From assembly GCF_000419605.1 (NCBI RefSeq), contig NZ_ATTI01000001.1:588501-652500 (forward strand): a stretch of 64,000 nt of DNA, read 5' to 3'. The notes under the pieces were generated by a model that saw only the letters and a list, made by a program, of their open reading frames with translations, was not told the origin of the DNA and searched no databases. Shown here piece by piece: positions 18,639 through 26,401 of this stretch (the stretch's first letter is position 1; every line of letters begins with the position of its first letter). Source of the stretch: Sphingomonas phyllosphaerae 5.2 (GTDB lineage Bacteria > Pseudomonadota > Alphaproteobacteria > Sphingomonadales > Sphingomonadaceae). The position numbers and the translations under genes were made by a program.

Positions 18639-20888
18639 TTAGACGGGCGGCAGCGCCGCCAGCAACTTGTCGCAGGTGATCGGATAGTCGCGCACGCGCA
18701 CGCCGGTGGCGTGATAGATCGCGTTGGCGATCGCGGCGCCCGCACCCGAGATTCCGAGTTCGCCGATCCCCTTGGCGTGGATCGGATTGGCATGAACGTC
18801 ACGCTCGTCGATGAATTCCACCTCGATCTGCGGGATGTCGGCGTTCACGGGCACGTGGTATTCGGCGAGGTCACGGTTCACGACCTTGCCGTTGCGGGGA
18901 TCGTGGACCAGTTCCTCGGTCAGCGCCGCGCCGATCCCGAACGTCATGCCACCCAGGCATTGCGAGCGCGCGGTCTTGGCGTTCAGGATCCTCCCCGCCG
19001 CGAACACGCCCAGCATCCGCTCGACGCGCACCTCGCCAGTGGTCGCATTCACCTTCACCGCGGCGAAATGCGCGCCATAGCTGGCCTGGCGATGCAGCTT
19101 TTCCTGCCGGCCCGGCGCGATGCTGCCGGTCACGGTCATGCCGTCGCCGACCAGTTCCGCGATCTCGACCGCACGGTTCTCCGCGATCGCGCGCCCGTCC
19201 TTCAGCGTCATCGACGCCGCATCGACTCCCATCGCCTTGGCCAGCTTCTCGCGCAGCCCCTCGCAGGCGACATAGACCGACGACCCCGAAGATCCCGCGC
19301 CCCATGATCCGCCCGACCCGGCAGCGGGCGGTGCCGCGCCGTCGCCAAGATGCACGGTGACGCGCTCGATCGGCAGGCCCAGCGTCTCGGCGGCGATCTG
19401 CGCCAGGATCGTATAGGTGCCGGTGCCGATGTCGGTCATGTCCGTCGACACGATGGCGTTCCCGTCGGCCGTCAGTTCGACAGTGGCCGATGATTTCTGG
19501 AGCATGTTCGAGCGCACTGCCGCCGCCACGCCGACCCCGTGCCACCATTCGCCGCGGCGATCGGCGGCGGGCACAGGCTTGCGCGCGGCCCAGCCGAACA
19601 GCGCCGCACCCTTGTCGAGGCACGGGATCAGCTGTCGCGTGGAGAAAGGCAGATCGTTCTGCGGGTCCATCGCCGGCTCGTTGCGACGGCGCAGCTCGAT
19701 CGGGTCGATGCCGACCGCATAGGCCAGTTCGTCCATCGCCGCTTCCAGCGCCAGCATCCCGACCGCCTCACCCGGCGCCCGCATCGATCCGGCGAGCAGC
19801 CAGTTGAGTCGTACCAGCTTGTGATCGATCAGCCTGTTGGGCGCGGCATAGGCGAATTGCGTACCGATCCCCGCCGGTTCGAAGAAGTCCTCGCCGGGCA
19901 GGTTGCTGGCCAGCGTCTCGTGTCCAAGGCCGGTCAGCTTGCCGTGCGCGTCCGCGGCCAGCCGGATACGCTGTTCGGTATTGGAGCGGCGCACGGTCGC
20001 GTCGAACACCTGCTGGCGTGCCATCGCCACCTTCACCGGGCGGTCGAGCCGCTTGGCGGCGATGGCCGCGGCGACGCTCTCGGGCGCGATGCCCAGCTTC
20101 GACCCGAACCCGCCGCCGACGTAGCGCGAGATGATCCGCACCTTGTCCTTGGCGACACCCAATGCGGCGGCAAGCTGCATCTGGTCGGAAGCGACCATCT
20201 GGTAGCTGCCGTGGAGCACCAGCGTGCCGTCCTGCCATTCGGCGATCGAGGCATGCGGCTCCATCGCCGCCGAATTCTGGCTCGGCGTCGTATAGGTCGC
20301 GTCGATCGTGAACGTGGCATCGGCCATCGCGGCGTCGACATCGCCCTTGGCCATGTGCGGCGGTATCTGGTCGGGGGGTGGACGCGTCGCCTGGTCGCGG
20401 TGCGCGGCGAAGACGTACGCACCTTTCGCAGGCTCGTAATCGATCGTCACGCGCGCCGCGGCATCGCGCGCCGCCTCGAACGTCTCGGCAACGACGATCG
20501 CGACGATCTCGCCGTGATAGTCGACCTTCTCGACCCCCTGCGTCGGCGCCTTCTTCTCGCCGCCCTGCTGCGGGTTGCGGATGAAGCTGGGATAGTCGGT
20601 GATGACGTCGATCACGCCCGGCAAAGCGCGCGCCGCGTCGGCCACGACGTCACGGATCGTCCCCGATCCGAACGGTGCGCGGACCAGCACGCCGTAGCTC
20701 AGCCGATCGACGGCGTATTCGGCGGCATAGGTCGCCTTGCCCGAGACCTTCAACGGGCCCTCGATCCGGTCGAGCGGCTTGCCGATCACGCCTTGCGCGC
20801 CGGCATCCAGCCAGCTGTGCGGATGCGGGTCGTTCATCGTCAGGCTGCGCGTGTCCTCGCGGCCCAGCACTTTGTCGATCAGGGTCAT
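18639..20888 (-). CDS. Aldehyde/xanthine-dehydrogenase-type molybdenum subunit (PaoC-like)
   Basis: Catalytic subunit of a three-chain molybdenum hydroxylase that probably oxidises aldehydes or heteroaromatics. It is 749 aa. The first Ald_Xan_dh domain has GKATYAAEYAVDRLSYGVLV. The cofactor-binding domain includes RYVGGGFGSKLG, GSMRAPGEAVGMLALEAAMD and GSGGSWGAGSSGSS. The C-terminal GIGELGISGAGAAIANAIYH carries the expected active-site Glu. No signal peptide is seen. The start overlaps the FAD gene's stop (ATGA), so the three subunits are coupled. Confidence 0.9.
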   Translation of the reverse strand: MTLIDKVLGREDTRSLTMNDPHPHSWLDAGAQGVIGKPLDRIEGPLKVSGKATYAAEYAVDRLSYGVLVRAPFGSGTIRDVVADAARALPGVIDVITDYPSFIRNPQQGGEKKAPTQGVEKVDYHGEIVAIVVAETFEAARDAAARVTIDYEPAKGAYVFAAHRDQATRPPPDQIPPHMAKGDVDAAMADATFTIDATYTTPSQNSAAMEPHASIAEWQDGTLVLHGSYQMVASDQMQLAAALGVAKDKVRIISRYVGGGFGSKLGIAPESVAAAIAAKRLDRPVKVAMARQQVFDATVRRSNTEQRIRLAADAHGKLTGLGHETLASNLPGEDFFEPAGIGTQFAYAAPNRLIDHKLVRLNWLLAGSMRAPGEAVGMLALEAAMDELAYAVGIDPIELRRRNEPAMDPQNDLPFSTRQLIPCLDKGAALFGWAARKPVPAADRRGEWWHGVGVAAAVRSNMLQKSSATVELTADGNAIVSTDMTDIGTGTYTILAQIAAETLGLPIERVTVHLGDGAAPPAAGSGGSWGAGSSGSSVYVACEGLREKLAKAMGVDAASMTLKDGRAIAENRAVEIAELVGDGMTVTGSIAPGRQEKLHRQASYGAHFAAVKVNATTGEVRVERMLGVFAAGRILNAKTARSQCLGGMTFGIGAALTEELVHDPRNGKVVNRDLAEYHVPVNADIPQIEVEFIDERDVHANPIHAKGIGELGISGAGAAIANAIYHATGVRVRDYPITCDKLLAALPPV

Positions 20889-21850
20889 TGCGTCACCTCG
20901 CGCAGGCAGGCGATCAGCGTGCGCCGCGCCAAAGGAAGCTTGAAATCGTTCGAGCCGAAGCCCTTCGCGTCGGCCAGCAGCGCGTCGGCTGCCGCCGCGA
21001 ACACCGCCTCGGACGGGGCGTTGCCGACCAGCGCCGCCTCAACGCCGGGATCGCGCCACGGCATGTGCGCTACGCCACCGAACGCGAGCGCCGCCGACGC
21101 GATCGTGCCGTTCTCGACGCTCACCACCGCCGCGACGGAGAACAGTGCGAATGCGTAGGACGCGCGGTCACGAACCTTGCGATACAGGTGCCGGCCGGCG
21201 GGCGGGGCGGGCAACTCGACATGCGTGATCAGCTCGCCGGCCTCCAGCACGTTCTCGATGTGCGGCGCGTCGCCCGGCAGGCGGTAGAAGTCGCCGATCG
21301 GGAGGCGGCGCTTGTCGCCGTCGGCCTTCTGCGTGACGATCACTGCGTCCAGCGCGCGCATCGCCACCGGCATGTCGCCGGGGTGCGTCGCGATGCAGTG
21401 CTCGCTGGTGCCGAGGATCGCGTGGATGCGGTTGAACCCGCCGATCGCCTCGCATCCGCTGCCCGGCTCGCGCTTGTTGCAGCCCGCTGCCGTGTCGTAA
21501 AAGTAATAGCAGCGCGTCCGCTGAAGCAAATTGCCCCCGGTCGTCGCCTTGTTGCGCAACTGCCCGGACGCGCCGGCCAGCAAGGCGCGGCTCAGCACCT
21601 CGTACTTCGCGATCACCCGCGGGTCGGCGGCGAGATCGCTGTTTGGCACCAGCGCACCGATCGTCAGCCCGCCGTCCTCGCGCTCGTCGATCGTGTTCAG
21701 GTCCAGCCGGCTGATGTCGACCAGCTTGTCGGGCGTCTCGACCTGTAACTTCATCAGATCGAGCAGGTTGGTGCCGCCGGCAATGAAGCGCCCGCCGGCC
21801 TGCGTGGCCTCGGCGACCGATCCGGCCCGCGCATAATCGAAGGTCTTCAT
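20885..21850 (-). CDS. FAD-binding subunit of molybdenum hydroxylase, with extra Fe-S loop (PaoB-like)
   Basis: Middle subunit passing electrons through FAD; 321 aa from the ATG at 21850. FAD motifs are RFIAGGTNLLDLMK and NKATTGGNLLQRTRC. An inserted loop holds four cysteines, in TRCYYF, AGCNKREP, GSGCEAIGG and SEHCIATHPGDM. This pattern is known from the [4Fe-4S] cluster of E. coli PaoB and 4-hydroxybenzoyl-CoA reductase beta and is absent from ordinary xanthine dehydrogenase. It overlaps its neighbours by 4 nt on each side. Confidence 0.9.
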   Translation of the reverse strand: MKTFDYARAGSVAEATQAGGRFIAGGTNLLDLMKLQVETPDKLVDISRLDLNTIDEREDGGLTIGALVPNSDLAADPRVIAKYEVLSRALLAGASGQLRNKATTGGNLLQRTRCYYFYDTAAGCNKREPGSGCEAIGGFNRIHAILGTSEHCIATHPGDMPVAMRALDAVIVTQKADGDKRRLPIGDFYRLPGDAPHIENVLEAGELITHVELPAPPAGRHLYRKVRDRASYAFALFSVAAVVSVENGTIASAALAFGGVAHMPWRDPGVEAALVGNAPSEAVFAAAADALLADAKGFGSNDFKLPLARRTLIACLREVTQ

Positions 21851-22356
21851 GCGTCCACCTTCGCATCGGCATCGGCGACTTCGCGGATCGCGTCGACGAT
21901 ATTGGGGTAAGCGGCGCAGCGGCAGATGTTGCCGCTCATCCGCTCGCTGATCTCGGCGTCGTCGAACGCGACGGTGTTCAGGTCCGCCGAGGCATGGCTC
22001 GGCCAGCCCTTCTTCACCTCGTCGAGCATGCCGACCGCGGAGCAGATCTGCCCGGGCGTGCAGTAACCGCATTGATAGCCGTCGTGCCGCACGAACGCGG
22101 ATTGCAGCGGGTGGAGGTTCTCGGGCGTGCCCAACCCCTCGATCGTCACGATCTCGTCGTCCTGGTGCATCACCGCCAGCGTCAGGCAGGAATTGATGCG
22201 CCGTCCGTTGACCAGCATCGTGCACGCGCCGCACTGCCCGTGGTCGCAGCCCTTCTTGCTGCCGGTCAGCCCGAGATGCTCGCGGCACAAGTCGAGCAGC
22301 GACGTCCGGACGTCGACTTCCGCCTCGTGCGGTTTACCATTGATCGTGAAGTGCAT
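21847..22356 (-). CDS. [2Fe-2S] subunit of molybdenum hydroxylase (PaoA-like)
   Basis: Small electron-transfer subunit, 169 aa. The N-terminal plant-type ferredoxin domain has CDHGQCGACTMLVNGRRINSC. The C-terminal helical domain has the second cluster, QCGYCTPGQI and GNICRCAAY. The start at 22356 (MHFTINGK) is chosen because GGAGAGG lies 7-8 nt ahead of it. An in-frame ATG at 22377 would add 7 residues but has a weaker ribosome site. No Tat or Sec signal is visible, unlike E. coli PaoA, so the enzyme may be cytoplasmic. It is the first gene of the operon. Confidence 0.9.
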   Translation of the reverse strand: MHFTINGKPHEAEVDVRTSLLDLCREHLGLTGSKKGCDHGQCGACTMLVNGRRINSCLTLAVMHQDDEIVTIEGLGTPENLHPLQSAFVRHDGYQCGYCTPGQICSAVGMLDEVKKGWPSHASADLNTVAFDDAEISERMSGNICRCAAYPNIVDAIREVADADAKVDA

Positions 22357-22483
22357 GCGCTCGGCCTCTCCGCTCATTCCGCACCAACGTCGGCGAGCGG
22401 GGCCGGGTCCGTGCGAACGATTCTCACGGCTACGGTTCAGGTGGGTGCTGCTATGGCGGCGCATCGGGTGGGAGAAGATCGAG

Positions 22484-22744
22484 ATGCGCAGACTGATGTT
22501 GGGGTGTGCCGCGCTGCTGGCGACGAGCGGGTGCGTGCGCACCGCCTGGAACGTCGCGACGATGCCGGTCAAGGCGGTCGGCAAGGGTGCCGATCTGATG
22601 ACGACCAGCGCCAAGGAACGCGACGAGAAATATACGCGCCGCATGCGCAAGGAGCAGGAGAAGCGCGACAAGGAGTGTCGCAAGCATCCGGAAAGCTGCC
22701 AGGCGGACGGCTATGGCGCGCCGGCGCGGCCGCCGGCGTACTGA
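22484..22744 (+). CDS. Small lipoprotein, function unknown
   Basis: An 86-aa protein with a clear lipobox (MRRLMLGCAALLATSGC, lipidated Cys at about residue 17), followed by a very charged Lys/Arg/Glu-rich helix (residues 45-70) and a Pro-rich end. GGGAGAAG precedes the ATG at 22484. It is divergent from the molybdenum hydroxylase operon. Envelope attachment is likely; nothing indicates a specific role. Confidence 0.7.
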   Translation: MRRLMLGCAALLATSGCVRTAWNVATMPVKAVGKGADLMTTSAKERDEKYTRRMRKEQEKRDKECRKHPESCQADGYGAPARPPAY

Positions 22745-22760
22745 GGCGGAAACCAGCTAC

Positions 22761-22834
22761 GTCATTGCGAGCGTCGCCGGGCCATCCAGCCGTGCTGGTC
22801 CGGCACTGGATTGCTTCGCTGCGCTCGCAATGAC
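22761..22834. repeat. Intergenic inverted repeat, copy D (most symmetric)
   Basis: The left arm begins GTCATTGCGAGCG at 22761 and ends CCATCCAG at 22789. The right arm runs from CTGGATTGCTTCGCT at 22806 to CGCTCGCAATGAC at 22834. The outer 13 bases are perfect inverse complements. It sits between convergent genes, where it might also serve as a bidirectional terminator. Confidence 0.85.
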
Positions 22835-22856
22835 GTGAGGGGCTAGCCGAGCGGCC

Positions 22857-23105
22857 TTATTCGGTGGACGGCGCGTTCGGCTGCTCGGCGTCCTTCTCGT
22901 CGCCGGCCTGATGGCCGCCGTGATAGGCGCGTTCGGTCTGCCCGCCGTCGAAATGCCCGCCGTCCTTGCCGGTATGCGGGTTGGGGTAGGCGCCGCCCTG
23001 GCTCTCGCCCTTGCTGTCGCGGCGGCTCGCGACTTCGCCGTTCTCGTCGGGCACGTGCGGACTCGTGCCCTCGCCATCGGCCTGCATCGGTTCCTTGTCG
23101 CTCAT
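22857..23105 (-). CDS. Small hydrophilic protein, function unknown
   Basis: An 82-aa acidic, Gly/Asp/His/Glu-rich protein without hydrophobic segments or cysteines (MSDKEPMQADGEG..., then GGAYPNPHTGKDGGHFDGG). GGAGGATG directly precedes the ATG at 23105, which sets the start. The composition suggests a disordered, possibly stress-related protein, but I recognise no family. The gene lies between a repeat element and the flavin oxidoreductase. Confidence 0.6.
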   Translation of the reverse strand: MSDKEPMQADGEGTSPHVPDENGEVASRRDSKGESQGGAYPNPHTGKDGGHFDGGQTERAYHGGHQAGDEKDAEQPNAPSTE

Positions 23106-23187
23106 GTCATCCTCCGGGTCCGCACCCGCGCAGGCGGGCGATGCGCTACCTACGCGCGGGTGCGGCAAAGGGATGCGTGGCGTCAGG

Positions 23188-24312
23188 TCACACCAGCTCC
23201 GCCAGCGCGCTCGCCTCGAAGCCCTTCAGCCCGGCGGCGTCGCCGGCGCGCACCTTCGCCACCCAGTCGGCGTCGCTGATCAGCGCGCGCCCGACCGCGA
23301 TCAGGTCGAACTCGTCGCGCTCCATTCGCGCGACCAGCCGGTCGAGGTCGGTGCTGGTCGAGCCCTCGCCGCCGAACGCCGCCAGGAACTCGCCCGACAG
23401 CCCGACCGAGCCGACGCTGATCGTCGCGGCACCGGTCAGCTTCTTGGCCCAGCCGGCGAAATTCAGCCCGTCCGCACCGTCGATCTCGGCGAACTCCGGC
23501 TCCCAGAAGCGCCGCTGCGAGCAGTGCAGCACGTTTGCCCCCGCCTCGACCAGCGGCAGCAGCCAGTCGGTCATCGCCGCGGGCGTCTCCGCGAGCCGCG
23601 CGCGGTAATCCTGCTGCTTCCACTGGCTGACGCGCAGGATCACCGGGAAGTCCGGGCCGACCGCGGCGCGTACCGCCTTCACCACCTCGCCTGCGAAGCG
23701 CGAGCGTTCGCGGATCGTCGCGCCGCCGTACGTGTCGTCGCGCTGGTTGGTGCCGCCCCAGAAGAACTGGTCGATCAGATAGCCGTGCGCACCGTGGATC
23801 TCGACCGTGTCGAAACCGAGCGCCTTCGCCTCGGACGCGGCACGCGCAAACGCGGCGATCGTGTCGGCGACGTCTTCGTCGCTCATCGCCTGCCCGCGGG
23901 CTTCGGCAGGCGCGTTATAGCCCGACGGGCTCTCGACCGGCTGCGGGGGTGCCCAGTCGCCCGCGGGCGGGCCGCTGGTGGCGCCGGTGTGCCAGATCTG
24001 CGGTCCCATCCTGCCGCCGGCGTCGTGGACCGCGTCGATCACGCCCTTCCAGCCCGCCAGCGCGGCATCGCCGTGGAAGAACGGGATGCCAGGATGATTG
24101 CGCGACGACGGCCGGTCGATGACCGTACCCTCGGACAGGATCAGCCCGACTCCACCCTCGGCGCGGCGACGGTAATAAGCGGCATTCGCCTCGCCTACGA
24201 CGCCACCGGGCGCCATGGTGCGGGTCATCGGCGCCATCACGATGCGGTTGGACAGCTCGAGCGAGCCGAGCGTGAACGGGCGGAACAGGGTATCGACCGA
24301 GGCGGTGGACAT
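23188..24312 (-). CDS. NADH:flavin oxidoreductase, Old Yellow Enzyme family
   Basis: FMN-dependent ene-reductase or related reductase, 374 aa. The TIM-barrel N-terminus is LFRPFTLGSLELSNRIVMAP with the MTR element. The substrate-binding histidines are in EIHGAHGYLIDQFFWGG, followed by NQRDDTYGG. The C-terminal phosphate-binding strand is FDLIAVGRALISDADW. The start at 24312 fits the family. It is divergent from an HxlR regulator across an 87-bp gap, a common arrangement for reductases induced by electrophiles or quinones. Confidence 0.9.
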   Translation of the reverse strand: MSTASVDTLFRPFTLGSLELSNRIVMAPMTRTMAPGGVVGEANAAYYRRRAEGGVGLILSEGTVIDRPSSRNHPGIPFFHGDAALAGWKGVIDAVHDAGGRMGPQIWHTGATSGPPAGDWAPPQPVESPSGYNAPAEARGQAMSDEDVADTIAAFARAASEAKALGFDTVEIHGAHGYLIDQFFWGGTNQRDDTYGGATIRERSRFAGEVVKAVRAAVGPDFPVILRVSQWKQQDYRARLAETPAAMTDWLLPLVEAGANVLHCSQRRFWEPEFAEIDGADGLNFAGWAKKLTGAATISVGSVGLSGEFLAAFGGEGSTSTDLDRLVARMERDEFDLIAVGRALISDADWVAKVRAGDAAGLKGFEASALAELV

Positions 24313-24341
24313 GGATGGCCTTTTCTTGTGATTTCGCCCTA

Positions 24342-24396
24342 CAGGTATATATTGGAAACCTGACGTCAATAACGCACCAGCGATCCACCAGGTATA
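24342..24396. promoter_or_regulatory. CAGGTATA repeat pair between OYE and HxlR genes
   Basis: CAGGTATA occurs at 24342-24349 and again at 24389-24396, 47 bp apart. The second copy includes the palindrome GTATAC, and the first lies in a partial dyad AGGT-N11-ACCT (24343-24361). The stretch is AT-rich for this genome and lies between the two divergent starts. It is the likely promoter and operator region of the pair. Confidence 0.45.
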
Positions 24397-24399
24397 CTC

Positions 24400-24849
24400 A
24401 TGGAAACCACCCCCACCTTCGCACCCCTCGCGGCCCCGCCGCCTGACCTCGTTCCCGGCCCGATTCCCGGTACGGTCCCGGGCCTCGCGGGCTGCCAGCA
24501 TTTTTCGGTCGACTGCCCCAGCCGGACGCTGCTCGATCAGATCGCGGACAAATGGTCGATGATGGTGTTGACCGTTCTCGACGCCGCGCCGATGCGCTTC
24601 AACGCGATCCGCCGCCACCTGGAAGGCGTGACGCAGAAGGCGCTGACGCAGTGCCTGCGCCGGCTGGAGCGCAACGGGCTGGTCTCGCGACGCGTGATCC
24701 CGGCGTCGCCGGTCGCGGTGGAATATGCGATCACGCCGCTGGGGCGCTCGCTGCACCAGCCGTTCAAGGCGCTGTATCGCTGGGCGATCGAGAACATGAC
24801 GCATGTCCAGGAAGCCCGCGGCCGCTTCGACGCGAAGCTGACGGTCTGA
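24400..24849 (+). CDS. HxlR-family transcriptional regulator
   Basis: A 149-aa winged-helix regulator. After a Pro-rich leader of about 30 residues it has the family core CPSRTLLDQIADKWSMMVL, HLEGVTQKALTQCLRRLERN and the wing GLVSRRVIPASPVAVEYAIT. Cys39, directly before the first helix, is at the position used for thiol redox sensing in HxlR proteins such as YodB and HypR. Autorepression and control of the divergent flavin reductase gene are likely by analogy. Confidence 0.87.
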   Translation: METTPTFAPLAAPPPDLVPGPIPGTVPGLAGCQHFSVDCPSRTLLDQIADKWSMMVLTVLDAAPMRFNAIRRHLEGVTQKALTQCLRRLERNGLVSRRVIPASPVAVEYAITPLGRSLHQPFKALYRWAIENMTHVQEARGRFDAKLTV

Positions 24850-24869
24850 ATTTCCCGTCGCGGCGGTTC

Positions 24870-24944
24870 GTCATTGCGAGCGCAGCGAAGCAATCCAGAG
24901 CCGGACCAGAACGCCCTGGATTGTTTCGCTACGCTCGCAACGAC
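24870..24944. repeat. Intergenic inverted repeat, copy E
   Basis: The left arm starts GTCATTGCGAGCGCAGCGA at 24870 and the right arm ends CGCTACGCTCGCAACGAC at 24944. It lies between the HxlR and LLM genes. A short fragment of one arm (GGCTCGCGATGACGGG) recurs at 24976-24991. Confidence 0.8.
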
Positions 24945-25012
24945 GGCGCGGGTTGCATGAACGTCTTCCTGCTTCGGGCTCGCGATGACGGGCCAAACAA
25001 CGGAACGAACAC

Positions 25013-26029
25013 ATGAAGAAGATCGGCTTCCTCTCCTTCGGGCATTGGTCCGACGCGCATGGCTCGGCGACGCGCTCCGCCGCTGACGTCCTGCTTCAGT
25101 CGATCGAGCTCGCGGTCGCCGCCGAGGAACTCGGCGCGGACGGCGCCTATTACCGCGTCCACCATTTCGCGCAGCAGCTCGCCTCGCCGTTTCCGCTGCT
25201 CGCCGCGGTCGGCGCGCGCACGCGCTCGATCGAGATCGGCACCGGCGTGATCGACATGCGCTACGAGAACCCGTTCTACATGACCGAGAATGCCGGGGCC
25301 GCCGATCTGATCGCGGGCGGGCGGCTGCAACTCGGGCTCAGCCGCGGTTCGCCCGAGCAGGTGATCGAGGGCTGGCGCTATTTCGGCTACGCGCCGGCGG
25401 CGGGCGAGAGCGACGCCGACATGGGCCGCCGCCACACCGAATTGTTCCTGCGGCTGCTGGCTGGCGAGGGCTTCGCCACGCCCAGTCCGCAGCCGATGTT
25501 TCCCAATCCCCCCGGACTGCTCCGGCTGGAGCCGCATGCGGCTGGCCTGCGCGAGCGGATCTGGTGGGGATCGGCCTCCGATGCCACCGCGATATGGGCG
25601 GCGCAGATGGGCATGAACCTGCAAAGCTCGACGCTGAAGGCCGACGAAAGCGGCGAGCCGTTCCACGTGCAGCAGGCGAAGCAGATCCGAGCCTATCGCG
25701 AGGCGTGGGCCGCGGCCGGTCACGCCCGTGCGCCACGCGTGTCGGTGTCGCGCTCGATCTTCGCGCTGACCGACGATCGCGACCGTGCCTATTTCGGGCG
25801 CGACGGCGGCGGCGACCAGATCGGCGTGATCGATAACATGCGCGCGGTGTTCGGTCGCTCCTACGCTGCCGAACCGGAACGGCTGATCGAGCAACTTCGC
25901 GCCGACGAAGCGATCGCCGAGGCCGACACGCTGCTGCTCACCGTCCCGAACCAGCTCGGCGTCGATTACAATGCGCACGTGCTGGAAAACATCCTGCGCC
26001 ACGTCGCGCCGGCGCTGGGCTGGCGCTGA
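25013..26029 (+). CDS. LLM-class flavin-dependent oxidoreductase
   Basis: A luciferase-like monooxygenase of 338 aa. It opens with MKKIGFLSFGHW, then has AVAAEELGADGAYYRVHHFA, LAAVGARTRSIEIGTGVIDM and a flavin-phosphate region LIAGGRLQLGLSRGSPEQVI. These match the uncharacterised LLM subgroup with a long central loop (about residues 145-190). The substrate is unknown. It lies 163 bp downstream of the HxlR gene, behind repeat copy E, and may or may not share its transcript. Confidence 0.85.
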   Translation: MKKIGFLSFGHWSDAHGSATRSAADVLLQSIELAVAAEELGADGAYYRVHHFAQQLASPFPLLAAVGARTRSIEIGTGVIDMRYENPFYMTENAGAADLIAGGRLQLGLSRGSPEQVIEGWRYFGYAPAAGESDADMGRRHTELFLRLLAGEGFATPSPQPMFPNPPGLLRLEPHAAGLRERIWWGSASDATAIWAAQMGMNLQSSTLKADESGEPFHVQQAKQIRAYREAWAAAGHARAPRVSVSRSIFALTDDRDRAYFGRDGGGDQIGVIDNMRAVFGRSYAAEPERLIEQLRADEAIAEADTLLLTVPNQLGVDYNAHVLENILRHVAPALGWR

Positions 26030-26128
26030 CCGACCGCGCCTCGTTATCGCCGGCAAAAGAAAGCCGCTGTCCTACACCGCCTTCACCCGGCTAATGTCGG
26101 GCGTCATCAGGTGGAACCAGGCGTGGAC

Positions 26129-26201
26129 ATCATTGCGAGCGCAGCGAGGCAATCCGCGGCGTCCTGGTCGGGCGCGGGGTCGCTTCGCTGCGCTCGCAAC
26201 G
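26129..26201. repeat. Intergenic inverted repeat, copy F
   Basis: The left arm contains ATCATTGCGAGCGCAGCGAG and the right arm contains TCGCTTCGCTGCGCTCGCAA. It sits in the 372-bp non-coding region 26030-26401, which holds this element and a separate tandem repeat and no recognisable gene. Confidence 0.75.
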
Positions 26202-26257
26202 GTAGGGGGACGTCGTGTCATCCGGCCCGCCAGCCGATCGACGAACCTCGCAACCGC

Positions 26258-26391
26258 CTCAACATTCGCAACACGCGCGCCGCGCGCGAACCCCGCCAGC
26301 GTCTCAACATTCGCAACATTCGCGCCGCCGACGACCCCGCCGGCGTCTCAACATTCACAACATTCGCGTGCCGCCGCGAACCTCGCTAAAG
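26258..26391. repeat. Three-copy 44-45 bp tandem repeat
   Basis: Units start at 26258, 26303 and 26347, each beginning CTCAACATTC(G/A)CAACA and continuing through a GC-rich part that ends near GACCCCGCCGGCGT or a variant. Copies differ at several positions. The array ends about 10 bp before the ATG of the FAD-dependent dehydrogenase, so it lies in that gene's leader. It is too short and too regular, with no spacers, to be a CRISPR array. Confidence 0.75.
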
Positions 26392-26401
26392 CCCCGCCGC
26401 C

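Noticed and set aside
26265..26316. TTCGCAA in the tandem repeat as a second ScfR site
   Set aside because: The 7-mer occurs only as part of the repeat unit, is lost in the third copy, and the downstream gene has no link with propionyl-CoA.
26258..26391. Possible CRISPR array
   Set aside because: Only three adjoining repeats of 44-45 bp without unique spacers and no cas genes in the window.
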